A stretch of 64,000 bases of DNA, taken from Vibrio caribbeanicus ATCC BAA-2122. GTDB taxonomy: Bacteria > Pseudomonadota > Gammaproteobacteria > Enterobacterales > Vibrionaceae. The translations under genes and the position numbers were made by a program. The notes below the pieces were generated by a model. That model was not told the DNA's origin, did no database searches, and saw only the letters and a list, made by a program, of their open reading frames with translations. Below, one piece after another: positions 8,985 to 18,795 of this stretch. The number at the start of each line of letters is the position of its first letter. The stretch's first letter is position 1. The DNA is taken from positions 1-64,000 of the forward strand of contig NZ_AEIU01000068.1 of the NCBI RefSeq assembly GCF_000165125.1, in the 5' to 3' direction.

Positions 8985-10661
8985 ATGAAGTTTAAAAAAA
9001 CGTTAGTGGCCATCACTTGTACAACAGCGCTGATGAGTGGCTCATTGTTTGCCGCCTCCGATAAACTGACCATCGGCATGTCTCAATATCCACCCACCAT
9101 CCATCCACATATTGATAGCAGTGTTGCAAAAACCTACATCAATGGTTTCTCTCAACGTTCTACGTTGGGTTATGACAAAGATTGGAATTTAACCTGCTTT
9201 TTTTGTGAGCAAGTGCCTACGTTTGAAAATGGCTTAGCCAAGATTGTTGATAGGCCTAATGCCAAAGAGGGAGAGAGTTCACAGGGCATTAAAATGACGG
9301 TCAAACTTAGAAAAGATATTTTCTGGGGAGACGGCAAGCCGGTGACTGCTCAAGATATGGCGTTTTGGCATCAAGTGGTTACAACGCCAGAAGTACAAAA
9401 TAATCCGAGCCTTTCCGTTTACAAACATATCGAACGGCTGGATGTGATCGATGACTACACTGTCGATGTCTATATTGATAAAGTGACCTTTGAATATAAC
9501 TCCGCGTATACGCCAGAGACGTTACCCAAACATATCGAAGAGGCGATTTTTAAAGCCAACCCGAAGGAATATCACTTAAAGACTAAATATGTGACTGACG
9601 TAGGTGAACCCGGTCTCTACAACGGCCCTTATGTTATTGAACAGACGAAAAAAGGCCAGTTTATTAAACTGGGTTTGAATAAATTTTGGCAAGGAAAAAC
9701 GCCGCACTTCGATCAAATTACTTTAAAAGTCATTACAGATACTCAAGCGCTGCAAGCAAATTTATTATCGGGGGATGTGGACTATATACCTGGTGAAATG
9801 GGGCTAACACTCGATCAAGCTTTGCAACTGAAAAAGCGTTATCACGATAAATATCAGGTTGATATCCGCCCAGCTGCTTTGTATGAGCATTTGGATTTAC
9901 AATGGAAAAACCCTCAAATTCAAGATTTACGTGTACGGCAAGCCTTGCTCTACAGCTTAGATCGCGAGTTGCTTAATCAAAAGCTATTTGAGGGGAATCA
10001 ACCCGTTGCTACATCAAGTGTTAGTCCGCTAGACGCCACCTTCTCCACTGAAACGCCAACTTACCCTTATGATCCAGAGAAAGCCAAAGTTTTGCTTAAG
10101 GAAGCGGGTTATCAGATGGTAAATGGCGTTCAGATGAAAGACGGCCAGCCTCTTGAGTTGGAGTTTATGACCACCTCAGGTAATAAGACGCGTGAGCTGG
10201 TACAGCAATTTGCCCAAGGGCAATGGAAAAAAGTTGGCATAAAAGCGGTGATAAATAATCAGCCAGCTAGAGTTTATTTTGGCTCGACGCTTAACGAGCG
10301 TAAACATAAAGGCTTAGCTATGTTTGCTTGGTCAAGCTCACCCGAGAGCTTGCCCGACACTGTGCTTCATTCTGCACATATTCCAACCAAAGAAAATGGT
10401 TGGTCTGGGCAAAACTATGGTGGATACGTGAATCCCAAAATGGATCAAATTATTGAAAAGATTGAAGGTGAGGTCAATGTCGAAAAACGCAAAGAGTTTT
10501 GGAAGGAGTTTCAAAACTTATATGCAACCGATCTTCCGGTATTGCCACTCTATTACCGCTCAGAGAACTATATTTTTCCAAAATGGTTGACGGGTGTAGA
10601 GCCAACCGGGCACATGTTCTACTCCAGCTTCTGGGCTGAAAACTGGACGCGGGCAAACTGA
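8985..10661 (+). CDS. ABC transporter substrate-binding protein, family 5
   Basis: A 558-residue periplasmic binding protein of the DppA/OppA/NikA family. It has a typical Sec signal peptide, with a Lys-rich n-region and cleavage likely after 'SGSLFA' near residue 23. No lipobox Cys is visible at the cleavage site, so it is probably soluble in the periplasm. The body shows the family-5 segments 'KDIFWGDGKPVTAQDM' and 'VRQALLYSLDRE'. Start ATG has GGGAG six bases upstream. It heads a five-gene operon with order binding protein, ATPase, ATPase, permease, permease. The ligand, probably a peptide, is not readable from sequence. Confidence 0.88.
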   Translation: MKFKKTLVAITCTTALMSGSLFAASDKLTIGMSQYPPTIHPHIDSSVAKTYINGFSQRSTLGYDKDWNLTCFFCEQVPTFENGLAKIVDRPNAKEGESSQGIKMTVKLRKDIFWGDGKPVTAQDMAFWHQVVTTPEVQNNPSLSVYKHIERLDVIDDYTVDVYIDKVTFEYNSAYTPETLPKHIEEAIFKANPKEYHLKTKYVTDVGEPGLYNGPYVIEQTKKGQFIKLGLNKFWQGKTPHFDQITLKVITDTQALQANLLSGDVDYIPGEMGLTLDQALQLKKRYHDKYQVDIRPAALYEHLDLQWKNPQIQDLRVRQALLYSLDRELLNQKLFEGNQPVATSSVSPLDATFSTETPTYPYDPEKAKVLLKEAGYQMVNGVQMKDGQPLELEFMTTSGNKTRELVQQFAQGQWKKVGIKAVINNQPARVYFGSTLNERKHKGLAMFAWSSSPESLPDTVLHSAHIPTKENGWSGQNYGGYVNPKMDQIIEKIEGEVNVEKRKEFWKEFQNLYATDLPVLPLYYRSENYIFPKWLTGVEPTGHMFYSSFWAENWTRAN

Positions 10662-10676
10662 TAGGTTGGAGTGTCT

Positions 10677-11603
10677 ATGAGTGAAGTAATACTAGACATT
10701 CGCAATATGAATGTGGCCTTAGGGCCACATCTCGCGGTAAAAGATGTCAATTATCAGATACATGCTGGTGAAATACTGGGTATTGTAGGAGAGTCGGGTT
10801 GCGGTAAATCACTCACATCTCTCGCAATCATGGGCCTTTTAGATAACAAACTAAATCTGTCTGGGGAGATCCTTTTTCAAGGTGAAAACTTGGTTGGAAT
10901 GAGTGAGGCTCACTATCAAAGGGTGCGTGGTGAAGGCATCGGCATGATTTTTCAAGAACCAATGACCGCGCTGAATCCTGTGGTTACAGTGGGTGAACAA
11001 GTCGCAGAAATGTTCCTTGTTCATGAGAATGTTTCGAAAGCAGAGGCGATGAATCGAGCGATTGAAATGCTTAAGCAGGTTCACATTCCTTTTGCAGAAA
11101 AGCGCGCTAAAGCTTACCCCCATGAGCTTTCCGGAGGCATGCGTCAAAGAGTGATGATCGCGATGGCCCTGGCCTGCAAGCCGAAAGTGTTGATTGCCGA
11201 TGAGCCGACAACCGCGCTTGATGTTACGGTGCAAGCTCAAGTTCTTGATTTATTGGAAGAGCTCAGAGAGACCACCGGTACGGCTATTCAGTTTATTAGC
11301 CATTCTCTTGGTGTTGTCTCCCAGATCTCTGATCGTGTGATGGTGATGTACGCAGGTCAAGTTGTTGAACTGGCGGACGTCAATGATATTTTTGATAACC
11401 CTCAGCACCCTTATACTCAGGCTTTACTTGATACAATTCCCCGCGTAGGTGTCGATATTGAGCGTTTACCCGCGATCCCCGGAAGCGTTCCGCCACTCGA
11501 TCAGCGCGGAGAGAATTACACGTTTCGAGACCGTTGTCCTGACTTATTTAACCATTATCAGCAGGTTGCCAAAGAGCGCAATCTAGGCATTAGGAGTAAA
11601 TAG
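10677..11603 (+). CDS. Peptide-type ABC transporter ATPase (DppD/OppD-like)
   Basis: A 308-residue cytoplasmic ATPase with Walker A GESGCGKS, Q-loop 'IFQEPMTALNPV', signature 'LSGGMRQRVMIAMAL', Walker B 'VLIADEPTTALD' and H-loop 'ISHSLGV'. The C-terminal oligopeptide-transporter extension ends in 'YTFRDRCPDL'; the usual cysteine pattern around a [4Fe-4S] cluster is reduced to a single visible Cys. ATG at 10677 is chosen over a GTG two codons earlier because TTGGA lies 6 bp before it. Confidence 0.88.
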   Translation: MSEVILDIRNMNVALGPHLAVKDVNYQIHAGEILGIVGESGCGKSLTSLAIMGLLDNKLNLSGEILFQGENLVGMSEAHYQRVRGEGIGMIFQEPMTALNPVVTVGEQVAEMFLVHENVSKAEAMNRAIEMLKQVHIPFAEKRAKAYPHELSGGMRQRVMIAMALACKPKVLIADEPTTALDVTVQAQVLDLLEELRETTGTAIQFISHSLGVVSQISDRVMVMYAGQVVELADVNDIFDNPQHPYTQALLDTIPRVGVDIERLPAIPGSVPPLDQRGENYTFRDRCPDLFNHYQQVAKERNLGIRSK

Positions 11604-11605
11604 TT

Positions 11606-12433
11606 TTGGCACTTTTAGATGTAAATAATTTGCAAAAATACTACTTACTTGAAGCGGGCTCGATATTGGGGCGCAAAGCACAACATCTGCACGTTACTAA
11701 GAATGTATCTCTAAAGCTTGAGGCAGGGAAAACTTTGGCTATTGTTGGGGAGTCTGGCTCAGGTAAATCGACTCTGGGTCGAATGATCAGCATGCTAGAG
11801 CGTCCAGAATCCGGTGATATTTTTATTGCAGGTCAGGAAGTCTCCCGACTTAGTTCCAAACAACAACGACCCATTCGCCAGCGGATAGGTCTTGTCTTCC
11901 AAGACCCTTACTCTGCCTTAAACCCTAGGATGCCGATCTTGGACTCACTCATCGAGCCGATGAAAGTCAATAAAGTGGGAAACCGAGCAAGTCAGCGCGC
12001 GAGAGCGCTTGAAGTACTGGAGTGGGTCGGTATGCACGAGGATGTTCTCACCCGATACCCACATGAGTTTTCTGGTGGTCAAAGGCAGCGAATTGCCATT
12101 GCTCGAGCCTTAATGCTAAAACCTGACTTGATTATTGCTGACGAACCTTTGTCGGCTCTCGATGTGTCTGTTCAATCACAAATTCTTAATTTGTTTAAAG
12201 ACTTGCAACAGCAGCATGGTATTGCCTTTTTCTTTATCAGCCATGATATGGCGGTGGTTTATCATCTTGCTCATGAAGTGATCGTGATGAAAAGTGGTGA
12301 AATTGTCGAGCAAGCGTCAAGGGATGAATTTTTTGCCTGTCCTAAGCATCCTTACAGTCAAGAGTTACTCAATGCTGTTCCCGATATCAGTAACGCCAGA
12401 CGGCGTAAACGAGAAGAGAGAATGTCTGCATGA
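11606..12433 (+). CDS. Peptide-type ABC transporter ATPase (DppF/OppF-like)
   Basis: A 275-residue ATPase with Walker A GESGSGKST, Q-loop 'VFQDPYSALNPRM', signature 'FSGGQRQRIAIARAL', Walker B 'LIIADEPLSALD' and H-loop 'ISHDMAV'. It is somewhat shorter than DppF/OppF (about 320-340), lacking most of the C-terminal extension. The start is a rare TTG, supported by TAGGAG upstream and only 2 bp spacing from the previous stop. It pairs with the preceding ATPase to power the two permeases. Confidence 0.88.
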   Translation: MALLDVNNLQKYYLLEAGSILGRKAQHLHVTKNVSLKLEAGKTLAIVGESGSGKSTLGRMISMLERPESGDIFIAGQEVSRLSSKQQRPIRQRIGLVFQDPYSALNPRMPILDSLIEPMKVNKVGNRASQRARALEVLEWVGMHEDVLTRYPHEFSGGQRQRIAIARALMLKPDLIIADEPLSALDVSVQSQILNLFKDLQQQHGIAFFFISHDMAVVYHLAHEVIVMKSGEIVEQASRDEFFACPKHPYSQELLNAVPDISNARRRKREERMSA

Positions 12434-12464
12434 GTTTTATAGATAAATATTTAAGGAGAGTGGT

Positions 12465-13433
12465 ATGAAGAAGTTTCTCATTTCACGCCTTTTGCAAATG
12501 TTGCTAGTTCTATTTTTAGCTTCGTTTGCTGCTTATAATTTGATGGGGTTAATGCCCGGCGATCCAATTGACTTATTGGCGCAAAGCAATCCTCATTTAA
12601 CACCGGAAGATCTTGCGCGTTTGAAAGCTGAGCAAGGATTAGATAAACCTATTTACCTGCGTTATTTTACTTGGCTAGGCAATGCAATACATGGCGATCT
12701 CGGTTATTCACGGATGTTTTCCCAGCCTGCGTTGGACGTGCTTTGGGAAGCAATGAAAAATACCCTGTTATTGGTAGGCAGTGGAACGCTATTGTCAATT
12801 TTGATTGCTTTACCACTTGGGGTGATTTGTGCCCTGAAGAAAAATAAAGTTACAGACTATGTCATAAGTGGACTGACCTATGTTTTTCTCTCCACCCCTG
12901 CAGCGTGGCTAGCGTTAATGCTGATCATGATGTTTGCCGTAATACTACCTATTTTTCCTGCTGGTGGTACTGGAGAAGCTGAGGATGTCGAGGGGTTGGC
13001 GAGGTTAGAATATATGATTTTGCCGATCTTAAGTTTGACATTGCTTAGTATTGCCTCTATTTCTCGCTTTATGCGCTCTTCAATGCTGGAGGTATTTAGA
13101 CAAGATTATGTTCGCACTGCGAAAGCAAAAGGCTTGTCTTCAATGCGTGTTTTGGTGAAACATTGTATCAAAAACGGTATGTTGCCCATGATTACCGTAC
13201 TCGCTATGGATGTAGCGGGACTAACGAGCGGTGCTGTTTTGACCGAGACGATTTTTAGTTGGCCTGGTATTGGTAAGCTGACGGTGGACTCAATTAATGG
13301 CAATGACTACAACGTTGCGATGCTATGTTTTATGGTCGCTACTGCTGCCATTCTAGTGATGAATTTTATTGCTGATATTTTGTATTCGAAAGTGGACCCT
13401 CGAATTGATTTAACCAAGGGAGGTATCCAATGA
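12465..13433 (+). CDS. Peptide-type ABC transporter permease (DppB-like)
   Basis: A 322-residue inner-membrane permease with six predicted membrane segments. The N terminus 'RLLQMLLVLFLASFAAYNLM' is the first, followed by the GDPIDLL periplasmic segment typical of DppB/OppB. The EAA-type ATPase-contact loop is near 'DYVRTAKAKGLSSMRVLVKH'. AGGAG precedes the ATG. It overlaps the next gene by 4 bp. Confidence 0.9.
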   Translation: MKKFLISRLLQMLLVLFLASFAAYNLMGLMPGDPIDLLAQSNPHLTPEDLARLKAEQGLDKPIYLRYFTWLGNAIHGDLGYSRMFSQPALDVLWEAMKNTLLLVGSGTLLSILIALPLGVICALKKNKVTDYVISGLTYVFLSTPAAWLALMLIMMFAVILPIFPAGGTGEAEDVEGLARLEYMILPILSLTLLSIASISRFMRSSMLEVFRQDYVRTAKAKGLSSMRVLVKHCIKNGMLPMITVLAMDVAGLTSGAVLTETIFSWPGIGKLTVDSINGNDYNVAMLCFMVATAAILVMNFIADILYSKVDPRIDLTKGGIQ

Positions 13434-14338
13434 GTTATATTGCAAAGCGAAGCCAAAATCCATGGTTTCAGGTCATACAGCGTCTTTCTCGGCACAAACT
13501 TGCTATGACTTCGTTCGGCTTTTTAATGCTATTAAGTCTACTGTGTTTCGGCGCGAATACGATAGCTGATTGGCTCAATGTGGATCCTTATGCTGACGAT
13601 CTTTTTTCTCGTTTTGCATTACCAAGCGAATCACATCTTCTTGGCACAGATGAGTTGGGTCGGGATATTTTTACCCGTTTACTGCTGGGTGGCCAAGTAT
13701 CCTTGACCTTTGCGTTTATGGCCGCTCTGACAACCTCGATAATCGGCACCATTATGGGTGTCATTGCGGGTTATTATGGTGGCCGTATTGACGCGCTGAT
13801 TATGCGTAGCGCCGATTTTATTATTAGCTTGCCTGGGATCATGTTGCTGATTCTGATTCAAAGCGTTGATTTAACAAAGTTGGGGTTCTCTGAAGAGTTG
13901 GTGCGTAGCGATAGTTTTAGTATCTATCGCCTAGTGGTTGTATTGTCTTTGTTAGGCTGGCCATTTGCGGCTCGTTTAGTGCGCTCAAATACGTTGTCAG
14001 TTAAACATCGAGAGTATGTTCAGGCTGCTATTGGTTATGGAGCTAGTCACTGGTTTGTGATGTTTAGACATATTGTTCCTAACGTTATTGCTCCTGTTAT
14101 CACTGCAACTACATTGGGAATTGGTGGTGCCATATTGACAGAAAGTGCATTGAGCTTTCTCGGTTTCGGTATTAATCCTCCGACGCCGTCATGGGGTAAT
14201 ATGTTGCAAAATGCACGTGAAGCGATGTGGCTTTACCCAATGGCAGCTGTCTATCCTGGCTTGATGGTACTAATGACAGTTATTACCATCAACTTTTTGG
14301 GTGATGGCTTGCAAGAAGCGATTGATCCCAAGTCGTAA
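13430..14338 (+). CDS. Peptide-type ABC transporter permease (DppC-like)
   Basis: A 302-residue permease of the DppC/OppC type. It has an N-terminal cytoplasmic tail, a first membrane segment near residue 25, the motif 'HLLGTDELGRDIFTRLLLGG' diagnostic of this subunit, and an EAA loop 'EYVQAAIGYGASHWFVMFRH'. ATGA overlap with the upstream permease indicates coupling. It ends the operon. Confidence 0.9.
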   Translation: MSYIAKRSQNPWFQVIQRLSRHKLAMTSFGFLMLLSLLCFGANTIADWLNVDPYADDLFSRFALPSESHLLGTDELGRDIFTRLLLGGQVSLTFAFMAALTTSIIGTIMGVIAGYYGGRIDALIMRSADFIISLPGIMLLILIQSVDLTKLGFSEELVRSDSFSIYRLVVVLSLLGWPFAARLVRSNTLSVKHREYVQAAIGYGASHWFVMFRHIVPNVIAPVITATTLGIGGAILTESALSFLGFGINPPTPSWGNMLQNAREAMWLYPMAAVYPGLMVLMTVITINFLGDGLQEAIDPKS

Positions 14339-14362
14339 CAATATACTGTGTTCATTAATTAG

Positions 14363-14399
14363 GTCCGATCGAATGCATTCGTATCGGACTTTTATTTTT
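14363..14399 (+). terminator. Intrinsic terminator after the peptide ABC operon
   Basis: Stem GTCCGAT/ATCGGAC with an inner CGAAT/ATTCG pairing is followed by TTTTATTTTTG. It lies 25 bp beyond the last permease stop. Confidence 0.88.
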
Positions 14400-14504
14400 G
14401 TGTTAGATGTCCTATTGAATCCGTTTCAATTATGATTGAGCGAGGTGAATATTGTAGCAAGTCGATATCATGGGCATGTTCAAAAAGACAGATGGAGTAC
14501 AATA

Positions 14505-15419
14505 ATGAAAATAGAGCCTTATGTTGATCAACTCTTGTTGTGCTCTCGTTATGTTGTCAAGAGGATTGGGTATGACAGAATCAATGTCAATGCGGGTTAT
14601 TTAGCCTACATCACTCTTCTCTCCATTGTTCCAATGTTGACCGTGTTACTCTCAGTGCTCTCTTCATTTTCTGTGTTCCAAAACACAGGAGACGCTATTC
14701 AAGATTTTGTCATTACTCATTTTGTGCCCGCTGCGGGTGATGCAGTGAAATCTGCCTTGTATGAATTTGTCAGTAATACCGGAAAGATGAGTGCTGTTGG
14801 CGGTGGCTTTCTGTTTGCTGTTGCTTTAATGCTCATTTCGAATATCGATAAAAATTTAAATTACATTTGGAGAGTAACTGAAAAACGTCGAGCCGTTTTT
14901 TCGTTTTCTATGTACTGGATGATATTGACACTTGGTCCAATTCTAGTTGGGATGAGTATTGTGATGAGCTCCTATTTAACATCACTCAAATTAATTAACA
15001 ATGAGGCACTGTCTTTACTGTATGAACTTATACTCCGCTGGTTACCTTTTATCTTATCTTTTGCTGCATTTGTTGGACTTTATCTCTTAGTCCCCAATAA
15101 AAGAGTTAAACTTTCTCACGCGGTTATCGGCGGGGTGATTGCGGCATTATTATTTGAGATGAGTAAGAAAGCTTTTGCTTTGTATATTACACAATTTCCC
15201 TCTTATCAGTTAATTTATGGTGCCCTGGCTGCGATACCCATATTATTTATTTGGGTTTATCTGTGTTGGCTGATTGTTTTGGTAGGAGCTGAAATAACAG
15301 CTGCTCTGGGTGAGAGAGAGTTGTGGAGCGAAACAAAAGAAGTGGTAAAATGCTCGTCTATAAAAGCAGAGATGCAAAAGGAGCTACCAAATGATTGCAC
15401 TGATTCAAAGAGTGAGTGA
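14505..15419 (+). CDS. yihY: YihY/BrkB family inner-membrane protein
   Basis: A 304-residue polytopic protein of the YihY/virulence factor BrkB family, formerly mis-assigned as RNase BN. Hydrophobic segments follow an N-terminal amphipathic stretch, including '[20 protein letters not shown]' and '[20 protein letters not shown]'. The function is unknown; a flippase or transporter role has been suggested for the family. The ATG at 14505 with GGAG upstream is preferred to a TTG 23 codons earlier. Its 3' end overlaps dtd by 29 bp, as commonly seen in this neighbourhood. Confidence 0.9.
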   Translation: MKIEPYVDQLLLCSRYVVKRIGYDRINVNAGYLAYITLLSIVPMLTVLLSVLSSFSVFQNTGDAIQDFVITHFVPAAGDAVKSALYEFVSNTGKMSAVGGGFLFAVALMLISNIDKNLNYIWRVTEKRRAVFSFSMYWMILTLGPILVGMSIVMSSYLTSLKLINNEALSLLYELILRWLPFILSFAAFVGLYLLVPNKRVKLSHAVIGGVIAALLFEMSKKAFALYITQFPSYQLIYGALAAIPILFIWVYLCWLIVLVGAEITAALGERELWSETKEVVKCSSIKAEMQKELPNDCTDSKSE

Positions 15420-15825
15420 AGCCGCTGTACGTGTAGAAGGCCAAGTTATCGGTGAAATTAAAAGTGGTTTACTCGTGCTTCTTGGTGTTGAGAAAGGTGA
15501 TGATGAAGAGAAAGCCCGACGTTTAGTTGAAAAGGTGACTAGCTACCGAGTATTTGGTGATGAAGACGGAAAGATGAACCTGAACGTCAAACAAATTGAG
15601 GGAGAGGTTTTAGTGGTCTCGCAGTTTACGCTTCCAGCAGATACTAAAAAAGGCACACGACCTGGATTTTCTCGAGGCGCAGCTCCTATGGATGCTGAAC
15701 GTCTCTATGAGTACTTTGCCGATCAGTGTGAAGGTATCCTTGGTACTGAACGTGGTCAATTTGGCGCTGATATGAAAGTATCGTTAGTCAATGATGGGCC
15801 AGTGACATTCTGGTTGCAGGTATAG
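15391..15825 (+). CDS. dtd: D-aminoacyl-tRNA deacylase
   Basis: The 144-residue enzyme hydrolyses D-aminoacyl-tRNA (and mischarged glycyl-tRNA-Ala), preventing D-amino acid incorporation. It shows the family motif '[19 protein letters not shown]' (SQFTL) and the C-terminal '[11 protein letters not shown]' (Gly-cisPro type NxGPVT). AAGGAG precedes the ATG. It begins inside the yihY 3' end, so the two are translationally coupled. Confidence 0.96.
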   Translation: MIALIQRVSEAAVRVEGQVIGEIKSGLLVLLGVEKGDDEEKARRLVEKVTSYRVFGDEDGKMNLNVKQIEGEVLVVSQFTLPADTKKGTRPGFSRGAAPMDAERLYEYFADQCEGILGTERGQFGADMKVSLVNDGPVTFWLQV

Positions 15826-15870
15826 CCAATAGAAAATTAGGCTTTATGCCTCTCTTAATTAAGGATTAAT

Positions 15871-16794
15871 ATGTTCAAGCTTATAACGCCCACGACAGAA
15901 AACCAGCTCAATAAATATTTTCACTTTCGCTGGCAAATGTTGAGAGAGCCTTGGCAAATGCCTATTGGCTCTGAGCGCGATGAATATGACTCGATGAGCC
16001 ATCATCGAATGATTGTTGATGGTCGTGGCAGAGTTATGGCTATCGGTAGACTGTATATCACTCCAGACTGTGAAGGTCAGATCCGTTATATGGCGGTAAA
16101 AGGAGCAAGGCGAAGCAAAGGTATGGGCTCGCTGGTCCTTGTCGCTTTAGAATCTCTCGCCCGTCAAGAGGGCGCGAAGCGTCTAGTGTGTCGTGCACGT
16201 GAGGACGCAATCTCTTTTTACGCTAAAAATGGCTTTGAGCCGCGCGGTGAGATGAATGACGAGAGAGGCCCGATGCGCCATCAGCAGATGGTCAAGCCTC
16301 TCGACCCAATGGCGAATGTGTTACGTAAGCCTGAATGGTGCTCTGAATTGCAGGATCGTTGGGAACATCAAATACCAATTAGCGACAAAATGGGGATCAA
16401 AATAAATCAATATACGGGCTATCAATTTGAATGTGGTGCGCAACTAAACCCAAATCTTAACCCACACAATACCATGTTTGCTGGCTCCGCATTTACGTTG
16501 GCGACGTTAACAGGCTGGGGCATGATTTGGTTATTGATGAAAGAGCGTCATCTCGAAGGGGATATCGTATTGGCTGATAGCCAGATACGCTACCGTAATC
16601 CTGTTACAGAAAACCCTATTGCATTAACTTCGCTTGATGGTATCAGTGGTGATTTAGATCGTTTGGCATCGGGACGTAAAGCTCGCATTGTTATTCATGT
16701 GCGTATCCAAAGTGGTGATATCGAGGCTGTCGAGTTTAAAGGGACTTATATGCTTTTACCTAATTATAAAGCAACACTGGGTCACAACGGCTGA
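15871..16794 (+). CDS. yiiD: GNAT acetyltransferase / hotdog thioesterase fusion (YiiD)
   Basis: A 307-residue two-domain protein. Residues about 1-140 are a GNAT domain, with acetyl-CoA loop 'KGARRSKGMGSLVLVALE' (RxxGxG-type). Residues about 150-300 are a YiiD C-terminal hotdog thioesterase with 'NPHNTMFAGSAFTLATLTGW'. E. coli YiiD (FabY) has this architecture and has been tied to fatty-acid initiation. AAGGA precedes the ATG. It follows dtd by 45 bp, and its last 13 bp overlap the 3' end of the converging AsmA-like gene. Confidence 0.9.
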   Translation: MFKLITPTTENQLNKYFHFRWQMLREPWQMPIGSERDEYDSMSHHRMIVDGRGRVMAIGRLYITPDCEGQIRYMAVKGARRSKGMGSLVLVALESLARQEGAKRLVCRAREDAISFYAKNGFEPRGEMNDERGPMRHQQMVKPLDPMANVLRKPEWCSELQDRWEHQIPISDKMGIKINQYTGYQFECGAQLNPNLNPHNTMFAGSAFTLATLTGWGMIWLLMKERHLEGDIVLADSQIRYRNPVTENPIALTSLDGISGDLDRLASGRKARIVIHVRIQSGDIEAVEFKGTYMLLPNYKATLGHNG

Positions 16795-18683
16795 TGCTTC
16801 CAATGTCTTGTTGTTTTTTTCGTACAGATGTCCTTAATGACATTAACTCTACCTATAAGGTCGGACCATAGTTCAAAACAAGGCTGTTTATCGTGAAAAA
16901 TAAAGCTTGAAAACTCAGAGTTGGTCAAATCTAAGTGTCCGGCAACCTGTTTATGATTCGCAATATCAATCCGTCCTCTGTCTGCTAAGACAGAGATGGC
17001 ATCAAGGTCCAGTGCATGCTGATAATGACTTGTGCCGTCAAGGTTATCTGCATCAATAGCAACTTGCCTTAGCTCTATGTCTGCCTGACCAGACAAACTG
17101 TTAGAGAGCATCAAATAATCGCCAGATAGACCTTTGAGGTTAAGATTGAGCTCTGCCAGTCCTGTGAACCTTATCGGTAGGGCCCGTTCAATATTATAGT
17201 GATTAAGCGGTATACCATCAGCATAAAGATTGAGCTGCCAAGGCTCACTAACAATCCGACGATTCCATTGTCCATTGGCTTCGATGTAGCCTTTTTCAAG
17301 AGGAATGAAGGCGCGGTTAAGTTTTAGCACCCCGTCGTTGGCCTCGAGCTTAACTTGAGCTTGGTTAGATATAAGGTTATCAATACTGGCAGAATTGGCT
17401 GCTAGCTCTAATTTACCTGACCAAAGCCCAATACGCTTATTTTTTATCAAGCTTAAGTGGCTCCCTTCTATACCAAGCCCCGTTACTTGCCAGTAGGGCT
17501 TTTCTAATACTTGGATAAATTGGCTATTTTTAACCTCAAGTTGGTCTATGTTCAATGACATGAGGGGAGATATCATATCTGAGATACTCATGACAATATG
17601 GTTGGTGTTATCTAGCCATTTTACGCCCAAGATAGACAGCTGCGTCAGATGTACATGGTTGGGGGAAAAAGTCCCTTTCACCTGCAGTCTTCCTTCCTTG
17701 ATATCAGTATCAAGCTCAGCCAGTGTCATTGTATTTTCGTGTAGCTTCAGTTTGGCTTGTGGCGAGATAAAATCGATATTTTCAAAGCTGATTTTGTCAG
17801 CATTAAATGATAAATAGCCGTCGCTTTGTTGCCAGAGGGGCTGATTAAGCGCAATATTTTCAAAAGAGGCATCTAAATGCTCTACTTGCCATTCTTGGTA
17901 GTAAAAGGAGCTATTAATAAAATCTAAACTGTTAATGTGATCTATGGGTAAGTTGAGTGCTTTGGTAGAGTTTATTAAGTTCTTAATTGAATCTTCCTTT
18001 CCCAAACTCAGGTCTTTGACGGTAACATTGACCAATGACCATTGATTTTTGTATTGTTCTGCCTGTCCGGAAATTGCGGCTCCTTGCCATTCAAAAGAGC
18101 TGGCTAAGACAGTACTATTGTATTTTTGACTTCTCATATTGATAAAAAAGTCGTTAAGTGCTGTTCCGTGTATGTAAAGTTGATCTGTACGTAACTGTAT
18201 GTTTCCGTATGGTAATTGTTGAGCATCATCCTCCCAAGTAGGCTGTGAGATTTGCAAATCTGCATCTCTGGCTGACCAACCATCACCGCTAATGTCTGAA
18301 TGTTTGAAGGCGAGCTGGTGAATTTGCAGGCCCTGTAAAAAATGGTGACTTAAGTCGTTTGAAGCAAGGGTTGCACCTTCAATTAGAATAGAATCAAAGG
18401 TTAACTTTCCCTTTTGAATCGGTATAGAACCGAACCATAGTGTCAGTTTAGGGAGTCTTAATTGAAGCGAATCCCCATTAAGTGATACGTCATCGAGTGT
18501 TAACTGGTAAAGGGACGTGTACTCCACGTTTGATGTGGAGAGGGTGTAGGGTGTCAGCCGGTTGACAAGTTGTGAGATAAGTTGAGGCGCATAATGAGTT
18601 TGTATCACAACATAGGCCGTAAATAGGGGTATTGTGATGATAAGCGCGACACATACAGTAAAAACGATCAATGCCTTTTTCAC
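16782..18683 (-). CDS. AsmA family protein
   Basis: A 633-residue protein with one N-terminal membrane anchor (about residues 5-27) and a long periplasmic beta-rich region. The 'LTLDDVSLNGDSLQL' start and repeated 'GQADIELRQVAIDA'-type strands are typical of AsmA/YhjG proteins, which form grooves proposed to carry phospholipids between membranes. The start is GTG with only a weak ribosome site (AGTGA), so the N terminus is a little uncertain. It lies between yiiD and pckA; the upstream gap to pckA's terminator holds nothing else. Confidence 0.75.
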   Translation of the reverse strand: MKKALIVFTVCVALIITIPLFTAYVVIQTHYAPQLISQLVNRLTPYTLSTSNVEYTSLYQLTLDDVSLNGDSLQLRLPKLTLWFGSIPIQKGKLTFDSILIEGATLASNDLSHHFLQGLQIHQLAFKHSDISGDGWSARDADLQISQPTWEDDAQQLPYGNIQLRTDQLYIHGTALNDFFINMRSQKYNSTVLASSFEWQGAAISGQAEQYKNQWSLVNVTVKDLSLGKEDSIKNLINSTKALNLPIDHINSLDFINSSFYYQEWQVEHLDASFENIALNQPLWQQSDGYLSFNADKISFENIDFISPQAKLKLHENTMTLAELDTDIKEGRLQVKGTFSPNHVHLTQLSILGVKWLDNTNHIVMSISDMISPLMSLNIDQLEVKNSQFIQVLEKPYWQVTGLGIEGSHLSLIKNKRIGLWSGKLELAANSASIDNLISNQAQVKLEANDGVLKLNRAFIPLEKGYIEANGQWNRRIVSEPWQLNLYADGIPLNHYNIERALPIRFTGLAELNLNLKGLSGDYLMLSNSLSGQADIELRQVAIDADNLDGTSHYQHALDLDAISVLADRGRIDIANHKQVAGHLDLTNSEFSSFIFHDKQPCFELWSDLIGRVNVIKDICTKKTTRHWKHQPL

Positions 18684-18744
18684 GATAACTCACTTGTTTT
18701 AAATGACTTGGTTTAAGCTTGAAACATTTTTAGCTCGCAGGCAA

Positions 18745-18770
18745 CAAAAAAGCCCTTCGATTGAAGGGCT
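18745..18770 (-). terminator. Intrinsic terminator after pckA
   Basis: On the minus strand AGCCCTTC-AATC-GAAGGGCT is followed by T6. It lies 26 bp beyond the pckA stop codon. Confidence 0.92.
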
Positions 18771-18795
18771 CCGTGTTGTAATTATGAGATGGTTA

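Noticed and set aside
10851-11240. 129-codon frame opposite the DppD-like ATPase
   Set aside because: It is the reverse complement of conserved ATPase motifs; no independent support.
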